The notes: generated by a model not told the origin, from the letters alone. Shown: positions 32,036-41,452, counted from the stretch's first letter. The stretch is DNA of 64,000 nucleotides from Myxococcus xanthus (GCF_900106535.1 NZ_FNOH01000012.1:124001-188000); one strand, 5' to 3'. Translations and numbers: made by a program.

Positions 32036-34516
32036 TCACGCCTCCGGCGCGGGCTGCTCGGTCTGCTCTTCCGAGGACGTGCTGTGCTTGCGGCGCCAGC
32101 GCTCCACCAGCAGCAGCAGCGACGGGAAGCCCAGCAGCACGATGACCATGTTGATGCCGAAGCCCAGGTTGGCCAGGTCACCAATGGAGTTGAGGCCCGG
32201 ATGCTTCGCCAGGATGAGCGCGACGAAGCCGATGGCGCTCGTCAGCAGGCCGCCCATGATCGCCCGGCCTGTCTCCGCGTACACGGAGACGAAGTCCGCG
32301 CCGCGCTCGCCCAGCCGCTGCACCAGGTGCACCCCCGCGTCCACCGTGGTGCCCACCAGCACCGGCAGCACCATGATGTTGAGGTAGTTGAACTGCAGCC
32401 CCAGCAGCGACATCAGCCCCACCAGGCCGACGACGGACAGCAGCGTGGGCAACATGCAGATGAGCGCGGTGCGCAGCTTGCCCAGCGTCAGCCACATGGC
32501 CACCAGCACGCTCAGCACCGCCGCCGCGAGGATGCGCGGCCCCTCGCGCGACACCATGTCCAGGATGTCCGCCAGGATGAGCGCCTCCCCCGCCGCCGAC
32601 ACCTGACTGCCGTCCGGCATCTGGAGGCCACGCACTTCCTTGGCGAACTTCCGCGTGCCCTCACCATCCGACAGACTGACGCCACCGGCGTACACCAGCA
32701 CCACGCCGCCCGTGCTGCCATCCAGACTTTCGAACTGGTGCCGCACGCTGGTGGGCAGGGCCTCCTGGGTGAAGGGCTTCGCCTTCGCCATGTTCAGCGC
32801 GCGCACCAGCGTGTTGCGCGTGTCCTCGGGCAGCCGCTCCGGGTCCAGCTTCTCCAACTTCGCGGAGATGGCCTGGAGGATGGCCTGCTTCTCGTCCTGC
32901 CGCTTGGGGACCAGGTCATCCAGCGCGCCCACGAAGTCGATGGTGGACTCCTTGCCCCGCGCCACCTTGCGCGCCTCCAACTGGCGCACCACCTCGCGCT
33001 CCATCTCCTGCGAATCGGTGAGCACCACCACCGGCGTCTGCGAGTAGCCCAGGATGTCGTTCACCTTCTGGTCCAGCACCGCCGACGCCTGCTTGTAGTC
33101 CTCCAGCGTGCGCGAGTCGTAGTTGAACGAGATGCGGTACGCCTGTGACACCAGCGCCAGCACGCCCACGCCCACCACGATGCCCACGCCCCGGTAGGAG
33201 CGCGGCAACCAGCGCGCCAGCAGGCTCAGCGGCCCAGCCGCCCCCTCTTGCTGCACCCGCGGCGACCAGCCGAAGCGCGTGGCCAGCCCCAGCAGCGCGG
33301 GCAGCAGCAGCACGTAGGAGAAGATGCTCACCAGCATGCCCACCGCGGCGATGATGCCGAACTCGCGGAACGCCCTGAACTCCGACATGGCCAGGCTGAG
33401 GAAGGTCAGCGCCGCCACCAGCGCCGCGATGAGCGAGGAGAAGCCGGTGTGCCGGAAGGACTCATCCACCGCTTCCTCGGAGTTCATCCCCTCCGAGCGC
33501 AGCGTCGTGTAGCGCCCCAGCAGGTGGATGCCGTGCTCCACGCCCAGGCCGCCCAGCACCGCCGCCAGGAAGCCCGTCAGGAGGTTCACCTGCCCGTAGG
33601 CCAGCCCCACGAAGCCGTACGTCCAGCCCAGGCCCGCCATCACCGGCGCCATGGTGAGGCCCACCGACAACGCGCTGCGGAAGTGGAAGGCCAGGTACGC
33701 CAGCAGCAACACCATGGCCAGCGTGGACGCGCTCGCCAGGTCGCCAACGATGACGCGCTGCTGATCAATCTTCTTCTTGAAGGTGCCGGTGACGGCCGTC
33801 TTGAAGCCGGGCCCGTACTTCGACAGGTCCTGCTGCGCCAGGAAGTCCTCCACCTGGCCCACGACCTTCTTCGAGTAGTTCAGGTCCGCGGCGCTGCCCC
33901 GGGGCTTCGCCATCAGCACCACCATGCGCTCGGTGGGGTTGATGTAATAGAGGTCGCCCTGCCCGGAGAGGCGCTGGTTGGCGCGGCCGGTGTACTTCTG
34001 CTCGATGTCAGCGAAGTCCACTGACGGAGGGTCCTCCTCCACCAGCGAGACGAAGAGCGGATTGGCCTGCTGCTTCTCCCAGAGGATGCGCGCGTCGATG
34101 CGCTCCTGGATGGTCTCCAGGTCGTCGACGTCCACGTAGTAGAGCGAATGCTCGTCGAAGAAGGACCGGGGCCGCTGGTGGGAGACGTAGCGAATCTCCG
34201 ACAGCGCCCCGAGCTTCGGCGCCATGTCGTCCGCGAAGCGCTTGAGCACCTCCGGATCCGCGCCCATCCCCACCACCACCACGTTGCCCTGACCGCCGAA
34301 GCGCTTGCGCAGCTTCTCGATGTCCTGAACGCTGGGGAAGTTCTTCGGCAGCAGTCCCACGAAGTCCGCGTTGAGCGTCAGCGTCCTGGCGAAGTACGCG
34401 CCGAGCACGGTGAGCACCAGAGCCAGGAGCAGCGCCTGGAAGGGCTTCCGGTGGTTCCGCACCGCCAGGCGGCCCATGACGCCCTCGAACCGCTCCGACC
34501 AACGCTTCTCACTCAT
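32036..34516 (-). CDS. MMPL/RND-family transporter
   Basis: 826 residues from the ATG at 34516; the frame stays open far upstream, but that part is antisense to other genes. Twelve predicted membrane helices in two halves, each with a large outer loop: N-terminal helix LLLALVLTVLGAYFARTL, loop with FPSVQDIEKLRKRFGGQGNV, helices FLAAVLGGLGVEHGIHLLGR and, in the second half, AMWLTLGKLRTALICMLPT and VGTTVDAGVHLVQRLGERG. The Asp/His pairs in TM4 and TM10 suit proton-driven export of lipids or hydrophobic compounds. A divergent paralogue lies 396 bp away. Confidence 0.9.
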   Translation of the reverse strand: MSEKRWSERFEGVMGRLAVRNHRKPFQALLLALVLTVLGAYFARTLTLNADFVGLLPKNFPSVQDIEKLRKRFGGQGNVVVVGMGADPEVLKRFADDMAPKLGALSEIRYVSHQRPRSFFDEHSLYYVDVDDLETIQERIDARILWEKQQANPLFVSLVEEDPPSVDFADIEQKYTGRANQRLSGQGDLYYINPTERMVVLMAKPRGSAADLNYSKKVVGQVEDFLAQQDLSKYGPGFKTAVTGTFKKKIDQQRVIVGDLASASTLAMVLLLAYLAFHFRSALSVGLTMAPVMAGLGWTYGFVGLAYGQVNLLTGFLAAVLGGLGVEHGIHLLGRYTTLRSEGMNSEEAVDESFRHTGFSSLIAALVAALTFLSLAMSEFRAFREFGIIAAVGMLVSIFSYVLLLPALLGLATRFGWSPRVQQEGAAGPLSLLARWLPRSYRGVGIVVGVGVLALVSQAYRISFNYDSRTLEDYKQASAVLDQKVNDILGYSQTPVVVLTDSQEMEREVVRQLEARKVARGKESTIDFVGALDDLVPKRQDEKQAILQAISAKLEKLDPERLPEDTRNTLVRALNMAKAKPFTQEALPTSVRHQFESLDGSTGGVVLVYAGGVSLSDGEGTRKFAKEVRGLQMPDGSQVSAAGEALILADILDMVSREGPRILAAAVLSVLVAMWLTLGKLRTALICMLPTLLSVVGLVGLMSLLGLQFNYLNIMVLPVLVGTTVDAGVHLVQRLGERGADFVSVYAETGRAIMGGLLTSAIGFVALILAKHPGLNSIGDLANLGFGINMVIVLLGFPSLLLLVERWRRKHSTSSEEQTEQPAPEA

Positions 34517-34912
34517 GCTTGCGACACCTGCATCTGTTGACTGGCCGAATCGCCGGACACCTTGGGCACGCGCTAACGGGAGAGTCAACGCGTTTATGCC
34601 GTGAGGCGGAAAGTAAGGCTGCGAATCACCTGCCTCATGTAACGCCCCCCTGGAGCGAATGCCCGCCTGCTTGTGACACCCGACACGCCGCCGCCCTGGA
34701 GGATGTGACGGGTTGGATGGCCCCCATCCGCGCTGTTGGCTGTCCCTACCTGGTGGGCAGACAAGCGGACGTGGACGCCTGCATCGCACCCCCACCGTGG
34801 CCACGTTCCCCGGCGACACGGGCTCGCGCATGCGAGCACACGAGGGAGGGGAGGCCGCTCCGCCCTCCGCGCGACCGGGAGGTCCGGGGCCGCGGGTGGT
34901 GGCCGCGGGCCG
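34517..34912. other. divergent promoter region between two MMPL genes
   Basis: 396 bp between divergent transporter genes. Open frames through it are extensions without ribosome sites. I see no strong inverted repeat, T tract or recognisable promoter; the region presumably carries both promoters. Confidence 0.5.
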
Positions 34913-37447
34913 ATGATGGAACCGCATCCGAACGACACGACACCTCCGGGCGAGCCGCGGTGGATGGGGCGCGTGGAGCGCGCACTGGGCGCGATGGCCG
35001 CGCACAACCACCGGCGTCCGGTGTTGGCGTTGCTGCTGGTGCTGGTGCTGGCCGCCCTGGGTGGCTTCCTCGCGCGAGGACTGCACCTCAACGCCAACCT
35101 CGTGGACCTGCTCCCGTCCTCCTTCGAGAGCGTGCAGGACCTGCGGGAGTTGGAGCGCCGCTTCGGCGCGCTCGGCTGGGTGGCGGTGGTGGGGGAAGGC
35201 GCGGACCCCGCGTCCCTGAAGCGCTTCGCGGACGACCTGGCGCCCAAGCTGGAAGCCCTGCCCGGCATCCGCTTCGTCGAGGCGCAGCGCCCCGGCGCCT
35301 TCTTCCGCGACCGGGCCCTGTACTTCCTGTCGGAAGAGGACCTGCGGGAGGTGCACCGCCGCTTGGAGGCGCGGCTCCAGTGGGAACAGCAGCAGGCCAA
35401 CCCGCTCTACGTGCCGCTGGTGGAGGAGGAGCCGCCGTCCCTGGACTTCTCCGACCTGGAGGCGAAGTACACGGGCGGAGCCGGACAGCGGCTGGCCACC
35501 AGCAACGGTGACTACTACCTGGATGAGGGCCAGCGCCGCATCGTGCTCCTGGCCAAGCCGGACACCACGTCCGCGGACCTGGGTTTCTCGCGCAAGGTCA
35601 CCGATGAGGTGCGCGGGCTGCTCGCCGCGCAGGACCTGTCGAAGTACGGGCCCGGCTTCAAGGTAGACATCACTGGCACCTTCCAGAAGAAGCTGGACCA
35701 GCAGAAGCAGATTGCGCGCGACATCGGCGTGGCATCGGCGGTGGCCACCGCGCTGATGCTGCTCTACCTCCTCTTCCACTTCCGCAGCGCGCTGGCGGTG
35801 GGGTTGGTGCTGACGCCCGTGGGCGCGGGCCTGGCGTGGACGTATGGCCTGGTGGCGCTCGTCTTCGGCGAGGTCAATCTCCTGACGGGCTTCCTGGGCG
35901 CCATCCTCGGAGGACTCGGCCTGGAGCACGGCATCCACCTGCTGGGGCGCTACCTGCACCTGCGCGGCGAAGGCCACACGTCCGAGGCCTCCACGCGCGC
36001 GTCCTTCACGCACACTGGCGGCGCGGCGCTCGTCTCCGCGCTGGTGGCGGCCGTCACGTTCTTCGTGCTGGGCGCCTCGCGCTTCCGTGCGTTCCGTGAG
36101 TTCGGCGTCATCGCGGGCGTGGGCATGGTGGTGCTCATCGCCGCCTACGTGCTGGTGCTGCCCGCGCTGCTGGGGCTGGCCTCGCGCTGGGGGTGGACAC
36201 CCCGGCGCTCCTCCGTCACCACCGCGCGCTCCCCCACGGGCCAACTGCTGTTGCGGCGCCGCCACGTCATCACCGCCGTGTCCGCCGTGCTGCTGCTGGG
36301 GCTGCTGAGCCAAACGGGGCGCGTGCGCTTCGACTTCGACTTCGGCTCGCTGGAGGACCAGGACCTGCCGTCCTTCACGCTGGACCGAGAGGTCAACCGG
36401 CTCATCGGCTATTCGCAGACACCGGTGGTGGTGCTCACCCAATCGCCCGCAGAGGAACAGGCGATGGTGGAGCGGCTCCACGCGCGGCAACGCGAGCGGG
36501 GCAAGGACTCCACCATCGACTTCGTGGCCTCACTGTCCTCGCTGGTGCCCGAGGACCAGCCGCGCAAGCAGCGCGTCCTCCAGGACATCTCGCGGCTGCT
36601 GGAGCGCGTCCCGGAGGGCCGGCTGGACGCACGGCAACGGGAGCAGGTGGCGTCGCTGCGAAGACAGGCGGCCTCACCGCCCTTCACCCGTGACGACCTG
36701 CCGCCGAGCGTCCAGCAACAGTTCCTGGGCCGGCAGGACACGTCGGGGGGATTCGTCATGGTCTACCCGTCCGTGAACCAGTCGGACGGGAAGGCGGTCC
36801 GCACGCTGGCGCGGGAGGTTCGCGGCGTGGGGACACCGGAAGGCACGCGCGTCTCCGCGGCCGGCGAATCCATGGTGATGGCGGACATCCTGGACATGGT
36901 GACGCACGAGGCACCGCTCATCCTCGGCGGCACCACGCTGGCGGTATTGCTGGCCATGTGGCTGACGCTGGGCGGCCTGCGCATCGCCCTGCTGTGCATG
37001 GCGCCCACCGTGGTGTCACTGGTGGCGCTGCTGGGGCTGATGCCGCTGCTGGGGCTGGAGTTCAACTACCTCAACATCCTCGTCATCCCGATTCTCATCG
37101 GAACGACGGTGGACGCGGGGGTGCACCTGCTGACGCGATTGTCGTCACCAGGCCATGACTTCGTGTCGGTGTATTCGGAGACGGGGAAGGCCATCTGCGG
37201 CGGCTTGCTGACCAGCGCGATGGGCTTCGGTGCGCTCTTCCTCGCTGACCACCCGGGCCTCAACTCCATTGGCGCACTTGCCAATCTGGGCTTCGCCACC
37301 AACCTCCTCGTCATGCTGGTGGCCTTCCCGGCCCTGCTGCTGGTGCTGTCGGAGCGCAGGCTGAAGCGCCATTCCGCCCGAAAGGAATCGCAGAAACCGG
37401 AGCCACCGCGCCAGTCGGGGCGCGGCGAGCCCACGCACGCAAGCTGA
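34913..37447 (+). CDS. MMPL/RND-family transporter (paralogue)
   Basis: 844 residues from ATG-ATG at 34913/34916. Same architecture as the leftward gene: RPVLALLLVLVLAALGGFLA, loop SFESVQDLRELERRFGALGW, TM4 segment FLGAILGGLGLEHGIHLLGR and TM10 segment IGTTVDAGVHLLTRLSSPG. The outer loop segment AAQDLSKYGPGFKVDITGTF is nearly shared with its neighbour, showing recent duplication. C-terminal tail is charged (LKRHSARKESQKPE). Substrate unknown; a lipid or surface-polymer precursor is a fair guess for this family. Confidence 0.9.
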   Translation: MMEPHPNDTTPPGEPRWMGRVERALGAMAAHNHRRPVLALLLVLVLAALGGFLARGLHLNANLVDLLPSSFESVQDLRELERRFGALGWVAVVGEGADPASLKRFADDLAPKLEALPGIRFVEAQRPGAFFRDRALYFLSEEDLREVHRRLEARLQWEQQQANPLYVPLVEEEPPSLDFSDLEAKYTGGAGQRLATSNGDYYLDEGQRRIVLLAKPDTTSADLGFSRKVTDEVRGLLAAQDLSKYGPGFKVDITGTFQKKLDQQKQIARDIGVASAVATALMLLYLLFHFRSALAVGLVLTPVGAGLAWTYGLVALVFGEVNLLTGFLGAILGGLGLEHGIHLLGRYLHLRGEGHTSEASTRASFTHTGGAALVSALVAAVTFFVLGASRFRAFREFGVIAGVGMVVLIAAYVLVLPALLGLASRWGWTPRRSSVTTARSPTGQLLLRRRHVITAVSAVLLLGLLSQTGRVRFDFDFGSLEDQDLPSFTLDREVNRLIGYSQTPVVVLTQSPAEEQAMVERLHARQRERGKDSTIDFVASLSSLVPEDQPRKQRVLQDISRLLERVPEGRLDARQREQVASLRRQAASPPFTRDDLPPSVQQQFLGRQDTSGGFVMVYPSVNQSDGKAVRTLAREVRGVGTPEGTRVSAAGESMVMADILDMVTHEAPLILGGTTLAVLLAMWLTLGGLRIALLCMAPTVVSLVALLGLMPLLGLEFNYLNILVIPILIGTTVDAGVHLLTRLSSPGHDFVSVYSETGKAICGGLLTSAMGFGALFLADHPGLNSIGALANLGFATNLLVMLVAFPALLLVLSERRLKRHSARKESQKPEPPRQSGRGEPTHAS

Positions 37448-37475
37448 AACACACACCCACGACGGAGGGAGCAGC

Positions 37476-37997
37476 ATGGCGAAGCAGATGAAGCGGGGTT
37501 GGATGTGGGCCGGAGCACTGGCGGGTACCCTGGCGTTGGGAACCGCGTATAGCGCGACGGAGGCTCCGGTGCAGGTGGCGCAGGTGGACCCGTCCACCGG
37601 ACAGACGGTGACGCCGGGCACCGCGCCGAGCAACACCACGTCGGGCACGGGCCCCGGCACGACGCCGCAGACGGGCTCGACGAACACGAACCCCAACACC
37701 CTACCCCCGGCGACGAACCCCAACACCCTGCCCCCGGGAACGTCCACGACGACGCCGGGCACGGGCGGCTCCGGTGCTACGGGCACCACGCCCTACAACA
37801 CGGGAGCGGAGGGCGCCACGTCCACCGTTCCGGGCACCACGCCCTACAACACGGACGCGGGCACGGGTGGCTCCGGGGTGCTCCCCACGCCAGGCATCGG
37901 CACCACGCCCGGACTCGACGCCCCGACGGGCACCGGGACGTCCAACACCGTCCCCGCGCCCTCCGGCGTCGTGAACGACGGCGGCACCGGCTTCTAG
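37476..37997 (+). CDS. secreted Thr/Pro/Gly-rich low-complexity protein
   Basis: 173 residues; GACGGAGGGAG before the ATG. Signal peptide (RGWMWAGALAGTLALGTAYSA). The rest is low-complexity with short repeats: NPNTLPP twice, TTPYNT twice, PGTGGSG-like units several times. No folded domain is expected; it may be a cell-wall or surface linker. It follows the MMPL gene by 28 bp and is followed by a strong hairpin. A relative in style, though not sequence, is the gene at 38983. Confidence 0.65.
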   Translation: MAKQMKRGWMWAGALAGTLALGTAYSATEAPVQVAQVDPSTGQTVTPGTAPSNTTSGTGPGTTPQTGSTNTNPNTLPPATNPNTLPPGTSTTTPGTGGSGATGTTPYNTGAEGATSTVPGTTPYNTDAGTGGSGVLPTPGIGTTPGLDAPTGTGTSNTVPAPSGVVNDGGTGF

Positions 37998-38022
37998 CTG
38001 TCTCGGCGTCACCCTGAAGCAG

Positions 38023-38067
38023 CGCCCCATCCGGCACCGCGGGCCTCGCGGTGCCGCTGATGGGGCG
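38023..38067. terminator. long inverted repeat, likely terminator
   Basis: CGCCCCATC-CGGCACCGCG, a 5-base loop, then CGCGGTGCCG-CT-GATGGGGCG: a 19-bp stem interrupted only by a 2-base bulge. It lies 25 bp after the stop of the low-complexity gene and 46 bp before the MOSC gene. No T-run follows, as is common in GC-rich genomes. Confidence 0.7.
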
Positions 38068-38113
38068 TTGCCATGCTGGACAGGCGCGTCCGCGCCTGCT
38101 TTGTCCCACGGGC

Positions 38114-38827
38114 ATGGAGACCCTCGTGACGCGCTTGTTGTCGCTGCGAGTGGGCATGCCCCGGGAGCTGGGCGTCACCGGTGCCGCCTCGCCACTGGAG
38201 CGGCCCTGGACCAGCGCCATCTTCAAGGAGCCGGTGACAGGGCCGGTGTGGCTGTCACGCACGGGGCTCGCCGGAGATGGCCAGGCGGACCGCAAGGTCC
38301 ACGGCGGACCGGAGAAGGCGGTCCTCGCCTATCCCATCACGCACTACGACTTCTGGCGCGAACGCATGGCGCGAGACGACGTCGGCGCGGGCGCATTCGG
38401 TGAGAACTGGGTGCTCTCCCAGGGCACGGAAGCGGACGTCTGCATCGGAGACGTGCTGCGCGTGGGCGGCGCACGCGTGCAGGTATCCCAACCTCGCCAG
38501 CCCTGCTGGAAGCCCGCGCGCCGCTGGGGACAGCGCGACCTGTCGCTACTGCTCCAGCAGACCGGCCGCACCGGCTGGTACTACCGCGTGCTGGAGGAAG
38601 GGCCCGTCCAGGAAGGCGACGTGGTGGCGTTGCTCGAGCGGCCCTTCCCCACCTTCACCATCGCCTTCGCCAACCACGCCATGCACGGCCACGCGCCGGA
38701 GGACGCCGCGCTGCTGGCGGAGTGTCCCTTGCTGACGCCGAACTGGCGTGACTCGCTCCGCAGGCGCGCGCAGGGTAGTCGGGGAGATGACCGCCCGCGG
38801 CTGGTGGGACCCAACAGCGCCGACTGA
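38114..38827 (+). CDS. MOSC-domain protein, YiiM type
   Basis: 237 residues from the ATG at 38114. MOSC core: GLAGDGQADRKVHGGPEKAV, then YPITHYDFWRERMARDD, FGENWVLSQGTEADVCIGDV and VSQPRQPCWKPARRW with the conserved Cys. The C-terminal ~60 residues match the alpha-helical 3-alpha extension of YiiM. YiiM-type proteins use molybdenum cofactor to reduce N-hydroxylated bases and give resistance to hydroxylaminopurine. All key positions are present. Single gene. Confidence 0.88.
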   Translation: METLVTRLLSLRVGMPRELGVTGAASPLERPWTSAIFKEPVTGPVWLSRTGLAGDGQADRKVHGGPEKAVLAYPITHYDFWRERMARDDVGAGAFGENWVLSQGTEADVCIGDVLRVGGARVQVSQPRQPCWKPARRWGQRDLSLLLQQTGRTGWYYRVLEEGPVQEGDVVALLERPFPTFTIAFANHAMHGHAPEDAALLAECPLLTPNWRDSLRRRAQGSRGDDRPRLVGPNSAD

Positions 38828-38982
38828 AGGTCAGTGCCCGCATGGCAAGCCGTTCCCGCGTCTCATTCCCGCCGCCGCCTGGAGAGCAGGCGGCCATGGG
38901 AGGGGCCTCTAGCAGAGCGCTCATCGGCTGCTCACGTTCCCGGCCAGCAGCAGTCAGACACAAACCGACCGGAGAACGAGCC

Positions 38983-39489
38983 ATGACGAAGTTCCTCAAG
39001 ACGAAGGCCGTCCTTGCCTCTCTCGCCGCCGGTGCCATCGCGTTTGGCACCGCCTGTAAGTCCGACTCGGGCGCGACCCGAGAAACGACAGACACCACTG
39101 ACACCAGCGGCATGGGCACGATGAGTGACCCGAACACCGGCACGAGTACGGACACCCGCACGGACACCACGACACCACCTGGCACGGGCGGCACAGGCAT
39201 GGATGACCCGGCCCTGTCGCCCGAGTCGGAGACCGTGGACCCGACGCTGAACCCGGGCACCGGCGGCGCGGGTACGGAGGTGGACCCGAACCTGGACCCG
39301 GACATGAGCAGCGAGCCAGGCACCGGCGGCGCGGGTGACGTGGAGCCGCTCGACAACACGGACACCGATGAGATGGATGCCAATGACGACTCCACGCTGG
39401 AGCCGGGCACCGGCGGCAGCGGCATGACGGACCCGGACACCCGGGTGACGCCGCCCACGCCGCTCCCGGAGACGGGCTCGACGCGCTAA
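38983..39489 (+). CDS. acidic repeat-rich secreted protein
   Basis: 168 residues from the ATG at 38983. Signal peptide (TKAVLASLAAGAIAFGTAC) with a weak lipobox. Mature part is very acidic and low-complexity: PGTGG occurs five times, separated by Asp/Glu/Thr-rich spacers (TNTGTSTD-like and NTDTDEMDANDDSTLEPG). Probably unstructured and calcium-binding at most. Preceded by a GGAGAACGAGCC site and followed by two terminator-like hairpins. Confidence 0.7.
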   Translation: MTKFLKTKAVLASLAAGAIAFGTACKSDSGATRETTDTTDTSGMGTMSDPNTGTSTDTRTDTTTPPGTGGTGMDDPALSPESETVDPTLNPGTGGAGTEVDPNLDPDMSSEPGTGGAGDVEPLDNTDTDEMDANDDSTLEPGTGGSGMTDPDTRVTPPTPLPETGSTR

Positions 39490-39518
39490 GCCGGCCCGCA
39501 CTTCACGGCAATGAGACG

Positions 39519-39546
39519 ATGCCCGCGGCGACCGTGCCGCGGGCAT
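39519..39546. terminator. terminator hairpin, first copy
   Basis: Perfect 11-bp stem ATGCCCGCGGC / GCCGCGGGCAT with a 6-base loop (GACCGT), 30 bp after the stop of the acidic protein gene and followed by TGTCCTTTAT. A near-identical hairpin lies 38 bp downstream. Confidence 0.75.
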
Positions 39547-39584
39547 TGTCCTTTATGACGCACGCCACGACAGCGAAGAAGACG

Positions 39585-39612
39585 ATGCCCGCGGCGCCTG
39601 TGCCGCGGGCAT
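39585..39612. terminator. terminator hairpin, second copy
   Basis: The same 11-bp stem ATGCCCGCGGC / GCCGCGGGCAT with loop GCCTGT, followed by CCCCCTGTG. The preceding bases (GACG) are also shared with copy one. It sits between convergent genes and probably serves the leftward gene at 39639. Confidence 0.72.
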
Positions 39613-39638
39613 CCCCCTGTGTGTCATCAGCGTGGGAC

Positions 39639-39857
39639 TCAGCTCACGCTGAAGCCCGGATACGGCTGCGGTGACTTCACCGGCTCGATGATGCGTTGGC
39701 TGCCACCCGTCCCCGGCGTGCCAGCGGGACCACCCTCCGGCTGCAACGCGGGCGGACTGCCGCGCGGCGAGCGCTCCTCGTCCTCGGTGTCTGCATTCCG
39801 GTCAGGCGCGGTGGGTATGGCTTCAGGTGGAATGTGCAACACGTCCTTCTTGCTCAT
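39639..39857 (-). CDS. small hydrophilic protein, unknown
   Basis: 72 residues; ATG at 39857 with GGAGG eight bases upstream. Starts MSKKDVLHIPPEAIPTAPD and is rich in Pro, Gly, Glu and Ser, ending PQPYPGFSVS; includes PGTGG, as in the two neighbouring low-complexity proteins. No signal peptide, no domain; probably disordered. Confidence 0.55.
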   Translation of the reverse strand: MSKKDVLHIPPEAIPTAPDRNADTEDEERSPRGSPPALQPEGGPAGTPGTGGSQRIIEPVKSPQPYPGFSVS

Positions 39858-40114
39858 GGCGGCCTCCTTTCCTCCAACCTGGGGCCCCCCTCCGAAATGG
39901 GCACCTGGCATCTGGCCGCCTGCCTGGACGGATGCTTATGACCTCGGATGGGTTGCCCGCGCACGGCCCGCCGTATGGATGAACCCACGCCTGTCGTGCG
40001 TGACCACGTTGAGGACGAGCGGGCAGCCACTGCCCGTCGGTGGCACCGTCGAGGAGAGCCACGCTGAAATAGTGAACCGAACCTGAAGCGCGGTTCAGAA
40101 TCTGGTGGGATGCG

Positions 40115-41386
40115 ATGAGCGTGAAGTTGGCATTGGCCGGCAGGCGACGGGAAAGCGAACACCTGTTCTCCCCTCCCGAGGGCCCCATCCCCTGGCTCCA
40201 GCGGATGTCGTCGTGGTTCCACGAGCGCCATGGCGAGCTGCTCGAAAGCGCCGTACTGGGCACCGGCCCCCTGGGCGCTCCCACGCTCCGACTGCGGCTG
40301 CACCCGGCGGCGGGCGAGGTCGCGCTGGTGGCCACCTCGGGCGCCCACGTCTCCGTGTCCGCGGAGACGTCCACCGTGGGCCCCGGCTACCACCGCTTCC
40401 TCTGCGACACGCTGAGGGCCATGGGTGACGCGCTCGGCATCGTCTGGGCGGAGGGCCGCGCGTCCTCGAAGGGGGGCGACCCCACCGGCTACTTCCACAC
40501 GGGAGACGCCGGGCCCGTGGATGTGCACATGCTGGCGTCGCTCCAGGAAGCCGTGGGGTGGGTGCTGCGCATGCGCCGCCAGGGCGAGTCCGGCTTCGCG
40601 CTGTCCATGCGCTTCGGCCACACCTTCGAATATCCCGGTGCGCTGCTGACGCCGCTGGGGCCTCGCGACACGCGCTGGCTGGTGGACGTGTACGAGGACC
40701 CGCGCAGGGGCATCGACGTGTTCCCCTGGTGGACGCCGGGCATCGACGCGCGCATGCGGCTCAATCGCGCGCGGTGCCGCCTGTGGACGGACGTGGTCTG
40801 GCGCCCACCGCTGCTGGACGACGAGCGCCACCTGATGCGCGACGTGGCCCGCCTGCTGGAGCAGGCCTGGCGCGAGAACCCGTCCCTGCCCTATCCGTGG
40901 CGGGAGTGGCAGGAGGTGCTCGGCTTCCTGGGCGTGGGAGGCACCCTGGCCGAGGAAGTCCACCAGCGCGCCTCCCAGGCACCTGGCGGCCCGCCCATGG
41001 GCTATCGGCGCGGCGAGGTCCAGGTGGCGCTGCCAGCGGGCTGGGAGATTCGCATCCCGGGGTCGCTCGCGGAGGCGCACCTGCAGGATGGAACATGGGT
41101 GGCCCGGGACCATCGGCGCAGCGTGCGCTTCGTCCCCCTGGAGGACGGCGGCGCCGACAGCCTCATGCCCTCCCTCATGGAGCGCCGCGCGATGGACCTG
41201 GAGCACCACGGCAAGCGGGTCAGCGGACGGGCCTCACTCCACATGGAGCCGGGCGAGTGCCGGCTGACCGCCCTGTGTACCTCGGGCAAGCGCCGCGCCC
41301 TGTGCGTGGTGAGCTTCGACGACCCGGACGAGCAGGACTGGGCGCTGGGGACCTGGCGCTCACTGGACCACGCTGTCGCCGCGTGA
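40115..41386 (+). CDS. hypothetical protein
   Basis: 423 residues, soluble, no signal peptide. N-terminal half has Trp-rich helices (IPWLQRMSSWFHERHGELL), centre contains DVYEDPRRGIDVFPWWTPG and REWQEVLGFLGVGGTLAEE, and the C-terminal ~130 residues are beta-rich (VQVALPAGWEIRIPGSLAEA, AHLQDGTWVARDHRRSVRFV). I recognise no family. Well-formed codon pattern and length argue for a real protein. It precedes glgX by 66 bp but is probably separate. Confidence 0.65.
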   Translation: MSVKLALAGRRRESEHLFSPPEGPIPWLQRMSSWFHERHGELLESAVLGTGPLGAPTLRLRLHPAAGEVALVATSGAHVSVSAETSTVGPGYHRFLCDTLRAMGDALGIVWAEGRASSKGGDPTGYFHTGDAGPVDVHMLASLQEAVGWVLRMRRQGESGFALSMRFGHTFEYPGALLTPLGPRDTRWLVDVYEDPRRGIDVFPWWTPGIDARMRLNRARCRLWTDVVWRPPLLDDERHLMRDVARLLEQAWRENPSLPYPWREWQEVLGFLGVGGTLAEEVHQRASQAPGGPPMGYRRGEVQVALPAGWEIRIPGSLAEAHLQDGTWVARDHRRSVRFVPLEDGGADSLMPSLMERRAMDLEHHGKRVSGRASLHMEPGECRLTALCTSGKRRALCVVSFDDPDEQDWALGTWRSLDHAVAA

Positions 41387-41452
41387 CGCTTGCCAGCCCA
41401 GAGGTGCCATCCCACATTGAGCAGGCCTTTCCATCAGAATCGAGAGCCTGCA

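Noticed and set aside
34517-36490. Very long minus-strand open frame continuing upstream of the leftward MMPL gene
   Set aside because: It is antisense to the rightward MMPL gene, has His/Arg/Gln-rich composition typical of reverse reading of high-GC codons, and no start signal. The real gene starts at 34516.
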